Counted from the first letter of the stretch, positions 19,601-32,864 are shown. The stretch: 41,262 nt of DNA from Byssochlamys sp. IMV 00236 (GCA_001931875.2 MSJH02000553.1:1-41262), one strand, 5' to 3'. The notes: generated by a model not told the origin, from the sequence alone. A program made the numbers and translations.

Positions 19601-22447
19601 ATGGCTTCAAACGAATCTTCTTTGGACTCTTTGCCTCCTTCTGCTCAGTTAGCTCTTCTTCATGCTCAAGCTGCTGCTGCTGCTGCTGCTGCTAATGTCA
19701 CTAACACGGAATTGAACACTACTACCACTACCACTACTACCATGACCGAAACTGTAGCTACTATTGCCGAAGAAGACAAATTCGTTCCTTCTCCTGATGA
19801 CCCTGTTGTTATGGACAATTCTCATTTTGAACCTCTCATCTCTGGCGACTTCCCTACTCCCATCGGTAAAAAGCCCGTGACACCCGTGAAGAAGGAAACA
19901 CCTTCGACCAAAAAGAATCTCGACTTGAGTTCTGAAGCTGCCTTTCCTTCTCTCTCTGCTTCTGCCTCACCTCGTACTCCTGTTGTAAGCGGTTGGTCTG
20001 CTAATGCTGCCTCTCGTCTCAAGTCTTCTCCTCAGGCACCTGTTCGTACTCGTGCTATGGCTCCTTCTGCTACCGGAAAGAAAAATACATCTACACCCAT
20101 CACGGATGTTTTGGAATTGCCAGCTAATCAACAAATTGCTAATGCCCAAAACAAGCCTTTAGGTTTCAAGGGCAATGCTGATGTCATTCAAAAGGTTATG
20201 AACAGAACTGGCACCAACATCATTGCTTCCACTAATCGCTCAGGAACTACCACCTGCCTTATTCAAGGTCAACCTGCTGATGTCGCTAGAGCGAAGAAGG
20301 AATTGATTAATGGTCTTCTAATCAAGGTAAGTCAGCAATGAAAAGAAAGAGATAAACGGGGAAATTGACTTTATTGTAGCGTGTGTATAGCGTTGATATA
20401 CCTGTTTCTGTACGTCGCTTCATCATTGGTCCCAAGGGTACTACTCTTAGACAAATTGAAGAAAAATCAAACACCCGTATCAACTTTGCTCGTAAAGAAG
20501 AGGAAGACTTTGATGAAAATGACCCTGATGACACGATTCCCCTTACAATTGTTGGTTATGTTACTGACATCATGATTGCCAAGGAAGAAATCGAAAAGAT
20601 TGTTGCAGAAAAGGTAAAGAAGGGCAAAGAATAGACAAGAGTAAACCGATACTGATGATATATATAATCTATAGAGAGCTAAGCAGACCATCAAGATTGA
20701 TCAATTTGATGCTAAATATTATCCTTTCATTGCTGGTCCTCATAACAGCAACATCAAAAAGCTGGAAGAGGAATTCGACGTCAAGATTCACGTTCCTTTT
20801 ATTGCCATTGATGGTAACAACGTGAACAGTAGCCCTATCACCATCACTGGTGATAAGGAGAAGGCTCAGGCTGCTAAGCAAGCTTTGGAGAAGAACTATG
20901 TCACTATTGAAAGCACAGGCACTGTTGTTTCCATTAATGCTTCTAAGCGTCAGCAAAAGTACTTCCGCGGTAACTCTGAAATTTTTAAAGAGATCTTTAA
21001 TGAAACAGGCTGTACTGTCGAACTGCCCTCCCAAGACGATGCTTCAGAAAGCATTGTTGTTCGTGGACCTGAAACTCAAGTAGTTCAAGCTTTATCACTT
21101 GTCATGGCCAAGGTGAAGGCTGTTCACATTAGCGTGCTTGATTTGGCTCAAATCTACAGTTCTTACGGAAAAGACTCTTTGACTTATGCCCGCTATGCTT
21201 TGAAATATCTTTTGGATAAGAGAGCTTTGAAGGGTATTGAGAAAGAACACAACGTTCAGACCAGTGTTCCTTCTGATGAAGAACTTGAAAAGTCCGTATA
21301 TGTTGAATTCATTAGCAAAGAAGAAAAGGACGCTGCCATTGCTCAATTGGCTCTCACCAACGCCGTTCGCAAATTGACGCCCGATCGTTTTAGCACGATC
21401 AAGATTGATGCCTACCTCCATCAGCATATACTCAACACATACCGTGCTAGAATTCAGCGTATTAAAGAAGCTCAACAGGTTGACATCATTTTCCCTGGTG
21501 AAAAGGATCAAGACGTATTGATCGTATACGAAGGAGATGATAAAGCTGCAGTCAAGGACGCACTTGCTGCTGCCTCTGCCGCATTGAAAGAAATTGTCTC
21601 TGACTCTTCCGATTATGTATCCAAATCTCTCTCTATTCCTGCCAACTATCATGACCTCATTCGTGGTCCCAAGGGCACTACCTTGAATGCTGTCCTAGGT
21701 CTCAATTCTGGCGTGACCGTCCGTTTCGGTCCCAACGACACGGTTGAAGTCCGTGGCTTCAGCAAGCAAGTAAACCATGCTATCTCTGAAATCAACAAGA
21801 CATACCAAGAGGCTCAAGATAAAAACTTTGCCAAGCCTTACTCTTCCGAATTCTCTATTCCTTCCAATTTCTCTGCTCACGTTATTGGCAAGTCTGGCGC
21901 CAACATCAACAAGCTCAAGGAAGATTTTGGTGTCAGAATTGATTTTGGAGATAGTGACAAGACAGAGGAAAAGGTGAACGGAAAGGACAGTAAAAAGAAG
22001 GCCGCTCCTCCTGTCAAGGTCACCATCCAGGGTATCAAGACAAATGTTGAAGCCGCCAAGGCACACATTAATGCTCAAGTAGCCATGCTGGCAGACCAAG
22101 TAACTCTTTCATTAAAGGTTCCCAAGGAGTTCCATCGTTATCTGATTGGTCCTAGTGGACGTTATGTCAAGAAGCTTGAAGACAAATATAACGTGTTTAT
22201 CAAGTTCCCCAAGTCAACACAAGGCGATGAAAGTCCTTCTACAGGTAACCCTGATGAAATTCTTGTACGTGGTGGCAAAAAGAGTGCAAACGCTGCCAAG
22301 GAAGAACTTCTTGAACTTTATGAATATGAAAAAGAAGAACAAGAAAAGAGAAAAGAAAGAGAACTTAAGCAGAAGCAATATGAAGAAAAGCGTAATGCAG
22401 AAGAAAAGAGAAAGGCCGAGGAAAAGGCATCCAAGAAATCCCAGTAA
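19601..22447 (+). CDS. Multi-KH RNA-binding protein, vigilin/Scp160-like
   Basis: Three exons: 19601-20326, 20380-20613, 20675-22447; 910 residues. At least four KH domains have intact GxxG loops: RRFIIGPKGTT, HDLIRGPKGTT, SAHVIGKSGAN and HRYLIGPSGRY; further degenerate KH units are visible (GFKGNADVIQKVMNRTG; YYPFIAGPHNSN). The N-terminus has a poly-Ala run and a Thr run (encoded by GCT and ACT repeats), and the C-terminus is a K/E-rich coiled-coil-like tail. Vigilin/Scp160 proteins bind mRNA on polysomes and at the ER. Codon choice is strongly biased, which suggests high expression. Scp160 is longer (~1200 residues), so this is a shorter relative. Confidence 0.92.
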
Positions 22448-22607
22448 AATATTGAATCAATCATGTATCATATGTTGTGTCTATTACCCAAAAACATAGT
22501 TTTTTGTATTGTTTCCCCTTTCACACTTTATATAAAATAAAATAAAAAATTATATCATCAAAATGAACTCTTTTATACATTTCTTGATTTATTAAACACT
22601 GTCTAAT

Positions 22608-25600
22608 TTACAAACTTTTTTGCTTCTTTCCAGGTGAGCTTGGCTCACTTTCTTCTTCTTCTCTTTCACGCTTGGTAGCTACTTGTTCTTCCTGGGTATC
22701 TTCAACTTTAGGGGTTTCTTTACTTGTCTCAGGCACTTCTGTTGGAACCATGGTTTCTTCAGCCATCTTTTCCTGATTTTCAGATGGTTCTGTCGTGGGG
22801 TTTTCAATTAACTGATCGTCGGTTTGCTCTGGTGCTTGCTCAGATATTGGTTCCTCAGGTCGATCCATGGGTTGATCTACAAGCTGTTCGCTGGAGCTTT
22901 CACCAGGTTTCTCCTCAGACTTTTCCTCAGGCTTCTCCACGGGTTTTTCCTCGGGTTTTTCCTCGGGTTTCTTTTTCTCATCCTTCTCAGATTTCTCTTC
23001 AGGCTTCTCTACAAGCATTTCATCCGTTGTTTTTGACTGTTGTACATCTTTGTCTTTTTTATCACCATTCATCACGGTTTCTGTTGTGCTTTCGGCAATA
23101 TTCTCTGTGGCTGCCTCAGCAACTGCTGCTGCAACTTGAGGTGTATCGACACTCGGTGCACTAGGGGCTACGGTCGTTGATGCTGACGCAGCTTCCTTTA
23201 GAGCATTAAGCTCGTTTTGGAGTTTCTTGTTTTTATTTTGTGTCATCGAATTCATCACCTTCAATCTTCCCATTTCGATACCTGCTTCAGCCAACTCCTT
23301 CTTCACCTTCTCATTCTCTTCTTCTAAAGCAGCAATCTTTTCTTTGAGTGCAGTGATCTCTGCAGCGTTAGCTCCCTCATTTCCCTTGGCGGCAGGGGCC
23401 TTTGCATTATTTTCTTGTTCAGCTTTCAAAGCCCTCAACTCATCTGCATACTTGTTCTTTTCTTGCTGGATGGATTTAGCCTTGCTCAGCAAACCATGGA
23501 ATTTTGCTTCTAATGTTTGGTGTTCATCTGTCTTCTTCTTCAATGATGCCTCTGTGTTCTTTACTTCTTGCTCTGCTGCTTGCCTGGCTTCTTGTTCTTT
23601 CTTTAGAGCTTCTTCTAATGATTTTACCTTTTGTGTGTCTGCTTCAGCATTATTCTAAGTTATGAAGTTAGCATTTTGTAATGGTGCCAGAATATATATA
23701 CACTTACTGTAGCAGTTGAAGCTTCTTTCAGCTGTGTTTGCAACTCTGCAGCCTTTGCTTCTAGTTCAGAAACCTTCTTATTGGCCTCTGTTAAACGATT
23801 CTTGAGCTCCAATGCGAAGCGTTGTCTCTGGTTTGCATTTGCTACAAGACTGGCTTGGTTGGATCTAGTTGACTCTAATTCAGCTTCTAAGGACTTGATC
23901 TTATCGTTCAGAGGAGCTACTGAATCCTTCATTGCTTGTAATTCATTATTGGCTTTTTCAAATTCGGCCTTTGCTGTCTCGCTTTCTGATTTAATACGTT
24001 CATTCTCTGCTTTAAGACCTTCAACTTCTTTAGGATCAATCTGGTTGTATTTAGCCAAGATTTCAGCAGAGCGTGCAGACCATTCCTTTTCTTTGGCAGT
24101 CAACATAGAAATATGCTCCTGTGCGCTTTGCAGTTGAGCTTCTAAAGCTGAAATCTTCACATTCAAAGGCTCCATTTCTTTAGCCTTTGTAGATAACTCA
24201 TTTTCAACACGTTCAATCTTTGCCTTCAATTGATTATTGGTTTCGACCAAAGAAACGTTTTGAGCTCTAAAGGCATCAACTTCAACCTTATATCGCGAAA
24301 GCTCGGCTGTCTTTTGCTCTACTAAACCTTCGCCGCTCTTCTCTAACTCTGTAATTGTGTTGCGCGCAATATCGAGTCGTTGCCTGACGTTATTGAGCTC
24401 TTCTTCAAGTAATCTGTACTTTTGCACTTCTTCTAGACGTTGTGCATCGCTTCTTTCCTTTTCACGAAGAAGTGAAGCGTTGGTTGTACGGAGCTGCTCA
24501 TAGATATCGCGAGTAACTTCTGATAGTTCAGGACCTGCTGTGCCTTCATTGGTTTCGCTCCATTTACTGATCTTTTCAAACAACTCTTCCAAGCGAGTAT
24601 ATGTCTCGCTTCGCAGACTTTCAGCCTCTTCACGGCCCTTTTTGATACTCTCTTGGAATTGTGCCCATTCAGCGCTTTCACGCTTATGTACTTCATTGGA
24701 TGTTTCAAGTTGAGCCTTGACTTCTTCCAATTTATGCTTGTTGTCGTTAAGTTCGCTTTCGAGCTTGGCAACATCTTCACGGAGCTTTGTGGCAGTTTCC
24801 TCAGCTTGTTGGCGACTCTTTTCTTCTTCATGCAGTTTCTCTTGAACATCGTTTAATGCTCGTTTTTGCTCTTCTAATGATGCAGTAAGCGTGTCAACTT
24901 GCTTTCGTTTTTCTTCAACCTCGAGTTCTAATTGAGATTTGCTGGAATTTAGCTCTTTATTTTCGGTAGCAAGTTCATTTTGTGCATTCTGAAGCTTCTC
25001 ACGTAATGCATCATATTCTTCTTTTGCCTTTTGAGCGACTTCTTGAGCCTTTGAGACCATTTCATTACGAGCGTTGAGGTCAGCATTTAATTTCTCCATA
25101 CGGTTACCAACTTCATCGACGTATTTCTTGTGTTCATCGGAAATTTCAGCTGTCTTTTTCTTCATATCTTCTACAATGGATACATATTCATCCTTTTCAT
25201 CTTCTAGAACACGCACACGGTCTTTCAATTCGGCTATTGATTTGATATGCTCTTCACATGAGGTACTGATTGAGGTAGTGTCAGCACTTGTACCATCAGC
25301 GTTAGTGACCTTCTTAAGGTTAGCTTCAGCTTCTGATAATTTTGTTTCAGCGGCAATCTTTTCTTGATTCGTCACAGAGAGCTTATGCTCAGTTTCGGCA
25401 AGTTTCTCTTTGAGTGCTTGAGTTTGACCCAGTGCTTCTTTGTACTTGTCTTGAATGTCTTGATGATTAACAGATTTAAACGTTTCAAGCTCCTTTTCCA
25501 ATGCTGCAATAACATCACGGCATGATTGCAATTCGTTTGTCAGTTTGGAGATTCGTTCTTTAGATACCTCAGCCTGTTCTGTAGATGTAGAATAAAGGCT

Positions 25601-28058
25601 TTCAATTCGAGAGTTTATACCTTCAAAGAGTGTACTCAATCGCAACTTTTCAGCATTAGATTCATTCATCTTTCGCTCAAGTATCTCAAAGGATTCATTC
25701 TTTGTTTTAAGCTGTGATGTAAGGCTTGTATTTTCATTCTGAAGCTGTTTGATCTTTGTCGTGCATTCATCTAGTGTTTCCTTAATCTCCTTAATTTCTT
25801 TCTCCTTTGCAATAAGTTGACTATTGATTGTAGCGTTTTCGTGTCGAGATTGACTTAGTTCTTCTTCACGTCGATGAACAGTGTCAGCCAAGTTGGTGCT
25901 CTTTTGTCGAAGATAAATAATTTCAGCTTGAATTGAAACAAGGCTGTCTTTTGCTTCTCGTTCAGATGCACGCGATGATTGAAGTTCGTCCTTGAGCTTG
26001 TTAATCTCTACTGATGTTTCCGTACGGTAAATAGCAAATGCATCAGTTGTTTCCTTTAATTGATTAAAGCATGATTCAAGTGCACTGTTGGAGCTACTCG
26101 TTTCGTTTTGTTGATCTAAGCGCATCTTATAGTTCTGAATTTCTCCTTGAAGCGAATCAACTTCAGCTTCTTTTTCTGTAAGCTGCTGATCCAAGCGCGA
26201 AATGACTACTTGAGCTTCGGTTAACGCTGCAGCTTGCTCTTCATTTGTAATACTACTTGCAGCATTCTTTACCGAAGTCAATTCTTCCTGCAAGATATAT
26301 ATTTGTTCTCTCAATGTTTTATTGAGATCCACCAGTTCGTGTACATTTTTAAATGCAAGCTGGTCATGCTCCAAGGTAGGTGTAAGTGTAATGTCCGACA
26401 CTAGACCAGCAGATGATTGAACTTGAGCTGGTATAGGATCGTGTCGTTTTTGAACATCTACAAGAATAAATTGAAGCTGATACGTTGTATCATTCAGTGT
26501 AGCTTCAATTTTCTTTTTCTCATAATTGAGGTTGCGAATCTCGTCCTTCATCTTTTCAAGCTTTTGTTCTAAATCACGACAGTATGATTCACGTTCCCTT
26601 ATAGATTGTTGTGATGTATTTAGTTGTTCTTTGTAATTATCGAGTTCTTGATGGAGTCTATTGAACAATGCCTCTTTGTCATTCAATTCACGAGTCAATC
26701 TTTCGGTAACTGTGGTTGAATGGTCAACTTTAGATAATAATACAAAGTATTTTTCTCTAATCTCGAAATAGTCTGTGTATATTTCTTCAGGATGTTTGCC
26801 CAGTTTTTGATATTCGTTAATTAGAGCGAGCAGATGACTTCCAGATTTGTTGTATGGACTAGCAGGTATACTTTCTATGCCTGTGATGTGTTTGAATTGA
26901 GCACTTCGAAGATCTTTCTCCTCTTGAAGCTTTGTATTTAATTGTTCAATTTGTGATTCAAGTTGCGTGTTCTTGTTTATAAGTTCTTGCAATCTTTCTC
27001 TATTCTCTGTTACTGCTTTGTCACAGTGTTCAGTATATTCTTTATGCGTCGAATCTAGTGTGCGATATGCAGACTCTAGCCTGTCAGCTCGTAGCCTTAG
27101 TTCATTGTTCTCGTTTTTAATTGTTGCTAACTCTTCCTTTTTGCGTTCAACAAGTTCGTTGGCAGCATTTAGTCGTGCATGAAGATCGTCTACTTTTGTT
27201 GAAATAGAGTGGTTTTCCTTCTTTAGAGTAGATATCACGCTTTCTAAAGACCGAATTTTACTATTCTAGTTGGTTGTTAGCCTAGATGGTCAATATAATA
27301 CAGTTGATAGCTTACAGATTCATGCACACGCTTTTCGTAATCAATTTCTAAGGCACTATATTTGCTGCGTAGTGTATCCTCAGCTAATTTCTGATTTTTC
27401 AATTTCTCTTTAAGGTCATCATTGGTTAACTATAGACGTGTTACTATATGCTTTGCTAAGAGCACACAAATGTTACCTGAAGATTATATTTCTCGGCTTT
27501 AGCATTTGCCTCAAATAAAAGATAATTGATCTCCTTTTGCTGAAGTTCGTCCTTTTCTTGCAACACTTTACACATTTTCTCTATAAAATAAAGTATTTAA
27601 ATACGAGAAGGTAGGCATTTATTTGATCTTACCTCGTTCTTGAGCAAGCCTCAAGTGTAACTCGCTATTCTCTGCAAATAGCTTCTTTTCTGCGCTCTCT
27701 GCTTGACTCAGTCGTTCTTGGATCTGCTTGTTCACGTCCTCGACTTTACGTTTTTGTGATTCAGCTTCTTCTTTTTCAGATTTTGCAGTTTCAGCATCAC
27801 GCTCTACAATAATAAAATGATGAATACAACAAAAAATAAGCGCGGTTATTTATTGTCAATTGTTTTTTTTTTACTTAGAGAATTGATTTCTTCCTTCAGC
27901 TGCTTCACTGAATCTTCCAATTGGCAATATTTCTTTTGCAGATCCTCATGTTCAAGAGCTAATTTAAAAAAGGAATAAATGAGCCCTATTTTTATGGCTT
28001 TTGACTAGAATAATTACTCACATTGCTTCAATGTCTCTGCTTCAGCAATATCAGACAT
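22608..28058 (-). CDS. Nuclear basket coiled-coil protein, TPR/Mlp1 family
   Basis: Seven exons on the minus strand: 28058-28022, 27958-27875, 27803-27633, 27580-27477, 27429-27316, 27265-23708, 23654-22608; 1704 residues. Nearly the whole protein is heptad-patterned coiled coil. The TPR/Mlp family is indicated by length, the segment LINEYQKLGKHPEEIYTDYF and the following V-L-L-S-K-V block, and by the unstructured acidic C-terminus. The last ~200 residues carry imperfect P-E-E-K-P/S-E-E-K repeats and end in a basic patch (KREREEEESEPSSPGKKQK) that could be a nuclear localisation signal. TPR/Mlp proteins form nuclear pore basket filaments and act in mRNA quality control. Five short 5' exons precede one 3558-nt exon. 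Confidence 0.88.
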
Positions 28059-28725
28059 TGTGTTTCTTGAAAAATATTGTCAACAGCAAAAAAACAATGC
28101 GGGCCACTCGCGCACCAGTAGAACGTCATTAATTTGCAAAATAATAACTCCGCTGAAAGCTACGTCACACGTTTTGTGCGCCAACGTATAATCCTAGACA
28201 AACGTGTAGACCTCTTTTTGTTTTTGCATAAACTGCTACTGAAATGCATCAACAAAAAAGAAAGATTCATTAAAAGCATTCAAAAAAGCCGCTTTTTTGA
28301 AAGGAAAAAAGACGAAATAGTTTACAAGAACAAAAAGCAAACCATTCCGTCGAGCTTTGGGGCGTAGTTTTCAGAGACAAGTCTTGATTTGAAGTTGACA
28401 AAAAGTTATCAACGAATATGTAGACGAGAGAGCGTTTAGCTGCAACATTTAAGAGCAGAAAGCTTTCCGCCATGATACAAAGGCGCTATGACTCTTTACA
28501 AAAATCCTACTTGAAATAAGCGTGATTTTGTAAAGAAACCTGCACACTGACAATCAGATCATAGCCTGAAGATGATTGAAATTGAGACAGTCAAAATAAG
28601 GTTATCAATAGTCTATACCAATGCTGCTTTTTCAGTCATGCATTTAACTTTATTTTATACAGAAAACATTAAATAATTATGTATCATACATTGTAAAAAA
28701 GGGGGGAGAAAGCTATATACAAGCA
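28059..28725. other. Spacer between the SUR7-like gene and TPR
   Basis: It holds the TPR upstream region and the 3' flank of the SUR7/PalI-like gene, both on the minus strand. A 23-nt near-perfect palindrome lies at 28279-28301 (arms TTCAAAAAAGC and GCTTTTTTGAA around one C). Two short open frames (28134-28367 plus, 28270-28473 minus) have no recognisable motif. Confidence 0.6.
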
Positions 28726-29563
28726 TTAAACTGAACTCATCTCTTGTTGATTGTTTGCTGTTCGCGTTGTATCTCTCCTTCTAGTTCTATTTATACAGCA
28801 CATACTGATGCATAATAATACAAACACAAGAAATAGAAGAATAAGTGAAACGAGCGATAACCACACAGATGCTCCTGTCTTGATAACCAACTGCACAAAT
28901 TCGCTGAAAAGACTACCCAAAAAGGAGGCTTGTATGTCACTTAGAGAGCTCTTGATAAGGTTGTGAACATACATTTGAATAGCAAATGTAGCTGCAGCGA
29001 ATAAAAGAGCGAGAGCTGTCAAAATGAGGCAAAGAAGTATCCAACACCAACCAAGCAGACGGCGTCGTTCAGCAAATATATGGAACACGTAGTAGCAGAG
29101 CAATAGAAAGCAAAGAATGACAGAGACAATGAAAACACCCCCTTGAATGCCTGCAAGTTTAGAATGTAATGAGGGTGGAATTTGGCTCTCAATAGTGCCC
29201 AACAGCTCCTCTGACGAACCTATATGTACTTTTTAGTTTATCATTCAATTAGAGATTAACGCGAATTTTACTGTATTGGAAACCCAAGCTTGGTGGTGAG
29301 CACATGTTTTTTGATGGATCTTTATTGTAGCCTTCACAGAGTCGTAGGATGCTGACAGTAAGATAATCTGGGACTGAAGTGAATAAGAGTTCCTTTATGC
29401 TTTCTATAAACACATTTGTTGATCCTTCAACTGGGACCAAGTCAACTCTTGAAATATAGACTGATCGAAGCCCAGGGAAATTTCCCAGCAAGACTAGCAT
29501 TTGCAAGATAAAGCTTGCAATGATGAATACAAGAGTTATAAATTGTATAATCCCTAACAGCAT
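28726..29563 (-). CDS. SUR7/PalI-type four-span plasma membrane protein
   Basis: Two exons on the minus strand: 29563-29272 and 29219-28726 (52-nt intron), 261 residues. Topology is one N-terminal membrane segment (residues ~2-27), a ~100-residue extracellular loop with a Cys pair (LRLCEGYNKDPSKNMCSPP), then three membrane segments (GGVFIVSVILCFLLLCYYVF, a second starting WCWILLCLILTALALLFAA, and a third, WLSLVSLILLFLVFVLLCIS). The cytosolic tail is short and basic/polar. This is the SUR7/PalI pattern: eisosome-associated or pH-sensing membrane proteins. Sequence identity to a specific member cannot be judged here, so the family call rests on topology and the loop cysteines. Confidence 0.72.
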
Positions 29564-30108
29564 AAAAAAACAAATGAAAGAAATGAGGAAAAAAAAAAAA
29601 AGGCAAGAGAAACAGATGATTACCGAATTCCGTCCTTTTAAAGACCATCAACTCATATTTAGATTACAAAAGGGTAGAATATGCAGATATTACTCATGTA
29701 CCACGTAATCTGGATTATTTCTTTAACCGACACTGACGCGTATGATGATACATGATAATGAATGAAAGGTACAATGCCATAGCAAGACCACAAATGGCAA
29801 TGTTACACTCATACATCATAACTGTGTCATCCGACTTTAGCTTCAGTAGGATTACATTGTAGCAATAAGAGACACATCATACACTCCAAATGTGAGCCTA
29901 CAGTTTGATAAGACTGTGTACACATTTCAATGACTCAATGGACGTTCTACCATTCAACTGGGGGAAAGAGATGTACCTGCATCAATCAAAAATAAATAAG
30001 CAAGAGTCTTTTTATTGCATGGGCATCTGAAAACAAAAAAAGGAGGATATATATATAAAGGTGTACTTTCGCATGACTATGATTCTTGTTCTTTTTTTAC
30101 CATGTAAA
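29564..30108. other. Spacer upstream of the SUR7-like gene
   Basis: About 545 bases between the SUR7/PalI-like start codon and the stop of the next minus-strand gene. A T/A-rich tract next to the start codon (29565-29600, AAAAAAAAAAAAGG on the plus strand, i.e. CT-rich for the gene) is a plausible leader. A TATATATA stretch lies at 30048-30057. No gene is seen. Confidence 0.5.
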
Positions 30109-31167
30109 TCAAGGAACCCTTTCTTTTGATGACACTCCCTTTAACCCCTATGTGAAATAATTGGTCGTCATTAATAATAGAAGCAAACATTGACTTACCT
30201 CCCCACAAGATATAGTTGCCTTTTGTCCATGAAACACAACTGTAGCTATCGGATAACTGAATAATTTGACTGTTGGTATCATATCAAAGGATAACTCCAA
30301 GTCTTTTTGTGGATACGCATCTGAGTATTCTAAAATACTGCTGCATGCCACAGCTAAAGCATGAGGCACGGTTCTATTAGAAGAGTTCTTGCTGATTTCC
30401 TTTATTCTGGGAGCCATCATGTTCATAGAGACGGAAATGTTCATAGCTGATTGTGCACGTAGATTTAAATGAGGTAATTCGCCAACACCAATTGTATTTA
30501 AAGCATCCGAATAGTACGCCTAAGCTATGTTAGTATATGTAAAGCATCAGTTACTAGCTCTTACTGTAATTTTTATATTCTGTAAATCAAAGCCCAAGAA
30601 ATTATCGTTTTGTATATAATATCTAAAGTTGTATGTTCCATTCTGTTGCTGTATATCTTGCAAGTCTCCTAAAAGCTTCATCTGAGGTGCCTTAAAGGCC
30701 AGCATAAAAACCAACATGAACCCCACCAGCACACAGATACCCAAGAAAATAAAACAACAAAGCGTTCTTCCCCAGATGGGTAGGCATGGGAAACAGCAGC
30801 AGCAAAGTAGCCGTGTGCATAGCTCTTCCTTGTCGTTTTCCTGACTCATCTTTTCTCTGAAGCGTGTAGATCTATAACTAGCCCTGTCGCTTTCATAGGG
30901 TTCAATGTCTGTATCTATTTGGTATTTAAAATAAGAAAAAGAAAGAGAGGGATCCTTAATGAAATCATTTGAACCTTTTAAATGATTTTTATATCTATAA
31001 TAACGAGAATAGCGATTGACAGGCGGTGACAAGGGTACATGCACAAAAGAGTTTTGTTTATCATGTTCATTGTATGTGTTCCATGCTGACATATATGAAG
31101 ATGTAAAACGATTATCAGAAGCTGGTGCTACTTGCTTTGGTTTTTTGATTGCGTCTAACAAAGGCAT
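30109..31167 (-). CDS. Single-pass membrane protein with LEA_2-like extracellular domain
   Basis: Three exons on the minus strand: 31167-30565, 30519-30199, 30147-30109; 320 residues. The last exon encodes only 12 residues. Residues 1-115 are a polar, Ser/Tyr-rich cytosolic segment; a cysteine cluster (CTRLLCCCCFPCLP, likely palmitoylated) abuts a membrane segment at ~137-158. The remaining ~160 residues are beta-rich with V-K-L-F-S-Y-P and TVVFHGQKATISC strands, resembling LEA_2/NDR1-like domains of fungal membrane proteins. I do not recognise a named orthologue. The start codon used (MPLLDAIKK) is the first ATG in frame; upstream codons are a low-complexity Phe run. Confidence 0.72.
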
Positions 31168-31417
31168 AACAAAGGGATGAAAAAAAAAAAAAGAGAAAAC
31201 AAAGATCAAGATTTGAAATGCTTAAAGTATGAAAAAAAAGGGTAAGAATGCCTCATGCATTATGTTATTCCTGGATAATATTAAAAGACAAGGTAGAATG
31301 TTTAAATTACTATTCGATATAAAAATATATTAGTTGTATTTTAATTAGTTGTAAACAGTATATGCAGTAATCTATGCTATAATGCAATTCTCTCTCTTTC
31401 TCTTTCTTTCTATCTTT

Positions 31418-32660
31418 TTAAGCGTCATTAGCTTTCTTTATAGCTTGATACATCAATTCACATTTTTCAACTAATTTTTCGGCTTGATCAGGATCGTAGT
31501 CATGAACAGGAATCCCGCGAACAAATGAATGTCCCCATCGATCAGTTAAAGAAGAATATCGCTTTAGATGATCCATCTTTGAAAGTGGCTCAGATGCTGC
31601 ATATACGTCCGCAATGGCACCATTGTACGCGGTAATATTTTGTGATTGAATCCCAATCCAACGCATCTACTAAGCTTAATCACAGTGTCCCCTTCTTTTT
31701 ATCTTTTCATACTTACGATATAGTGAAGAATGATACGAACCAGTGTGATCCATAAAGGCAAGTCACCAATTTGGCTGGCAACCACACCTGGTGAAGTAGT
31801 AAAAGAAGAAATCTTACGGTTTCCTGCCTTGTATCGTTCATGTGTAGCAATTGCAACTAGATCACATGCCCATTTTGAAGACTCGTAGGGCATTAAGCTA
31901 TTATAGAATGATTTATATACACTCTTTTCCTGTCTTCTTTTTGTTTACCTTTCCACTCCTTGATAATCTTTAATATCAAAGCAAGTACTATCAGCAGTAA
32001 TCGAGCTTGTCCAAATGACTCTTCCATCGCCTGATTTTTCAAATAAATCTTCTAATTCTCGCATCTATTGATAAATTTACTCTATTTGTTTAATAAGCCC
32101 CCTCTCTCTCTCTCTCTCTCTCTCTCTATAAGCTTTTTATCTTTACCATGATGTAGTGACCCATCACATTAGCAGCAAAGACATATCCAATACCTTCTTC
32201 AGTCACTTCCCCAACATTTTGAATAGTAGCATCCGATCGTTCAAGAAGCTCTACCGGTTGAGTGAATAACATGATCAAGGTCTTCTTCCAATTGATGCCA
32301 AGAGCACTTAATATGCCTGCATTACAAAACAGATAATTGACATATTCATACCTAATAATTAGGTTGTCAACAGAATAATCATGTATAAAAACGAACTCAC
32401 TTTTCTTTTATCGATCTACAAAACGCAAATACGCTCGTCATCTTTGACACATCAACCAATTCAATTGAGATATGAGCAAAAGGGAACTGACTCACGAGCT
32501 TTTCTTTTGCAGCAGTTGCTCGTTTAAAGTTACGACATGCCATAATGAGAGTCAAGTTGTCATCTTCAGTTTCTAGTAATCGTTGACAAATGCCAAAACC
32601 AACTCCAGAGTTTGCACCTGTTACAATGGCGACCTTGTACTTTTTTGCCCTTTCTTCCAT
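31418..32660 (-). CDS. ERG27: 3-keto-steroid reductase Erg27 (sterol C4 demethylation)
   Basis: Five exons on the minus strand: 32660-32401, 32351-32147, 32064-31949, 31897-31717, 31666-31418; 336 residues (yeast ERG27 is 347). It is a short-chain dehydrogenase: cofactor motif TGANSGVG near the start, NAG motif in LFCNAGILS, catalytic Ser in TSS and catalytic Y-x-x-x-K in MPYESSKWA. The NAG-adjacent block and the PGVV segment fit the Erg27 subgroup rather than generic SDRs. It reduces the C3 ketone formed during C4 demethylation in ergosterol synthesis. An in-frame upstream ATG at 32795 would add ~45 residues of Phe-rich, non-conserved sequence, so 32660 is preferred. Intron 2 (32065-32146) contains a CT/GA microsatellite. 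Confidence 0.88.
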
Positions 32661-32864
32661 CTTGTAAAAAAACAAAGAAAGAAAAAAGAAAAAAGCGTGC
32701 TCAAAAAAATATTTAAATGAATCCCCCTTTTGATAATTAGTTTGCCGACGTGTTTTGAAGGGTTTTGTGCTACGAAAAAGAAAACAGAAAGGCATATATA
32801 GTTTTTTTTATTATTATTTTCAATTGCTCTAAAAAGACATGAGTATGAGCTGTAGATTTGACAG

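Noticed and set aside
32660..32795. Upstream in-frame ATG of Erg27
   Set aside because: The added 45 residues are a Phe/Ser-rich, non-conserved stretch; the family start pattern is short before TGANSGVG, so the ATG at 32660 was chosen.
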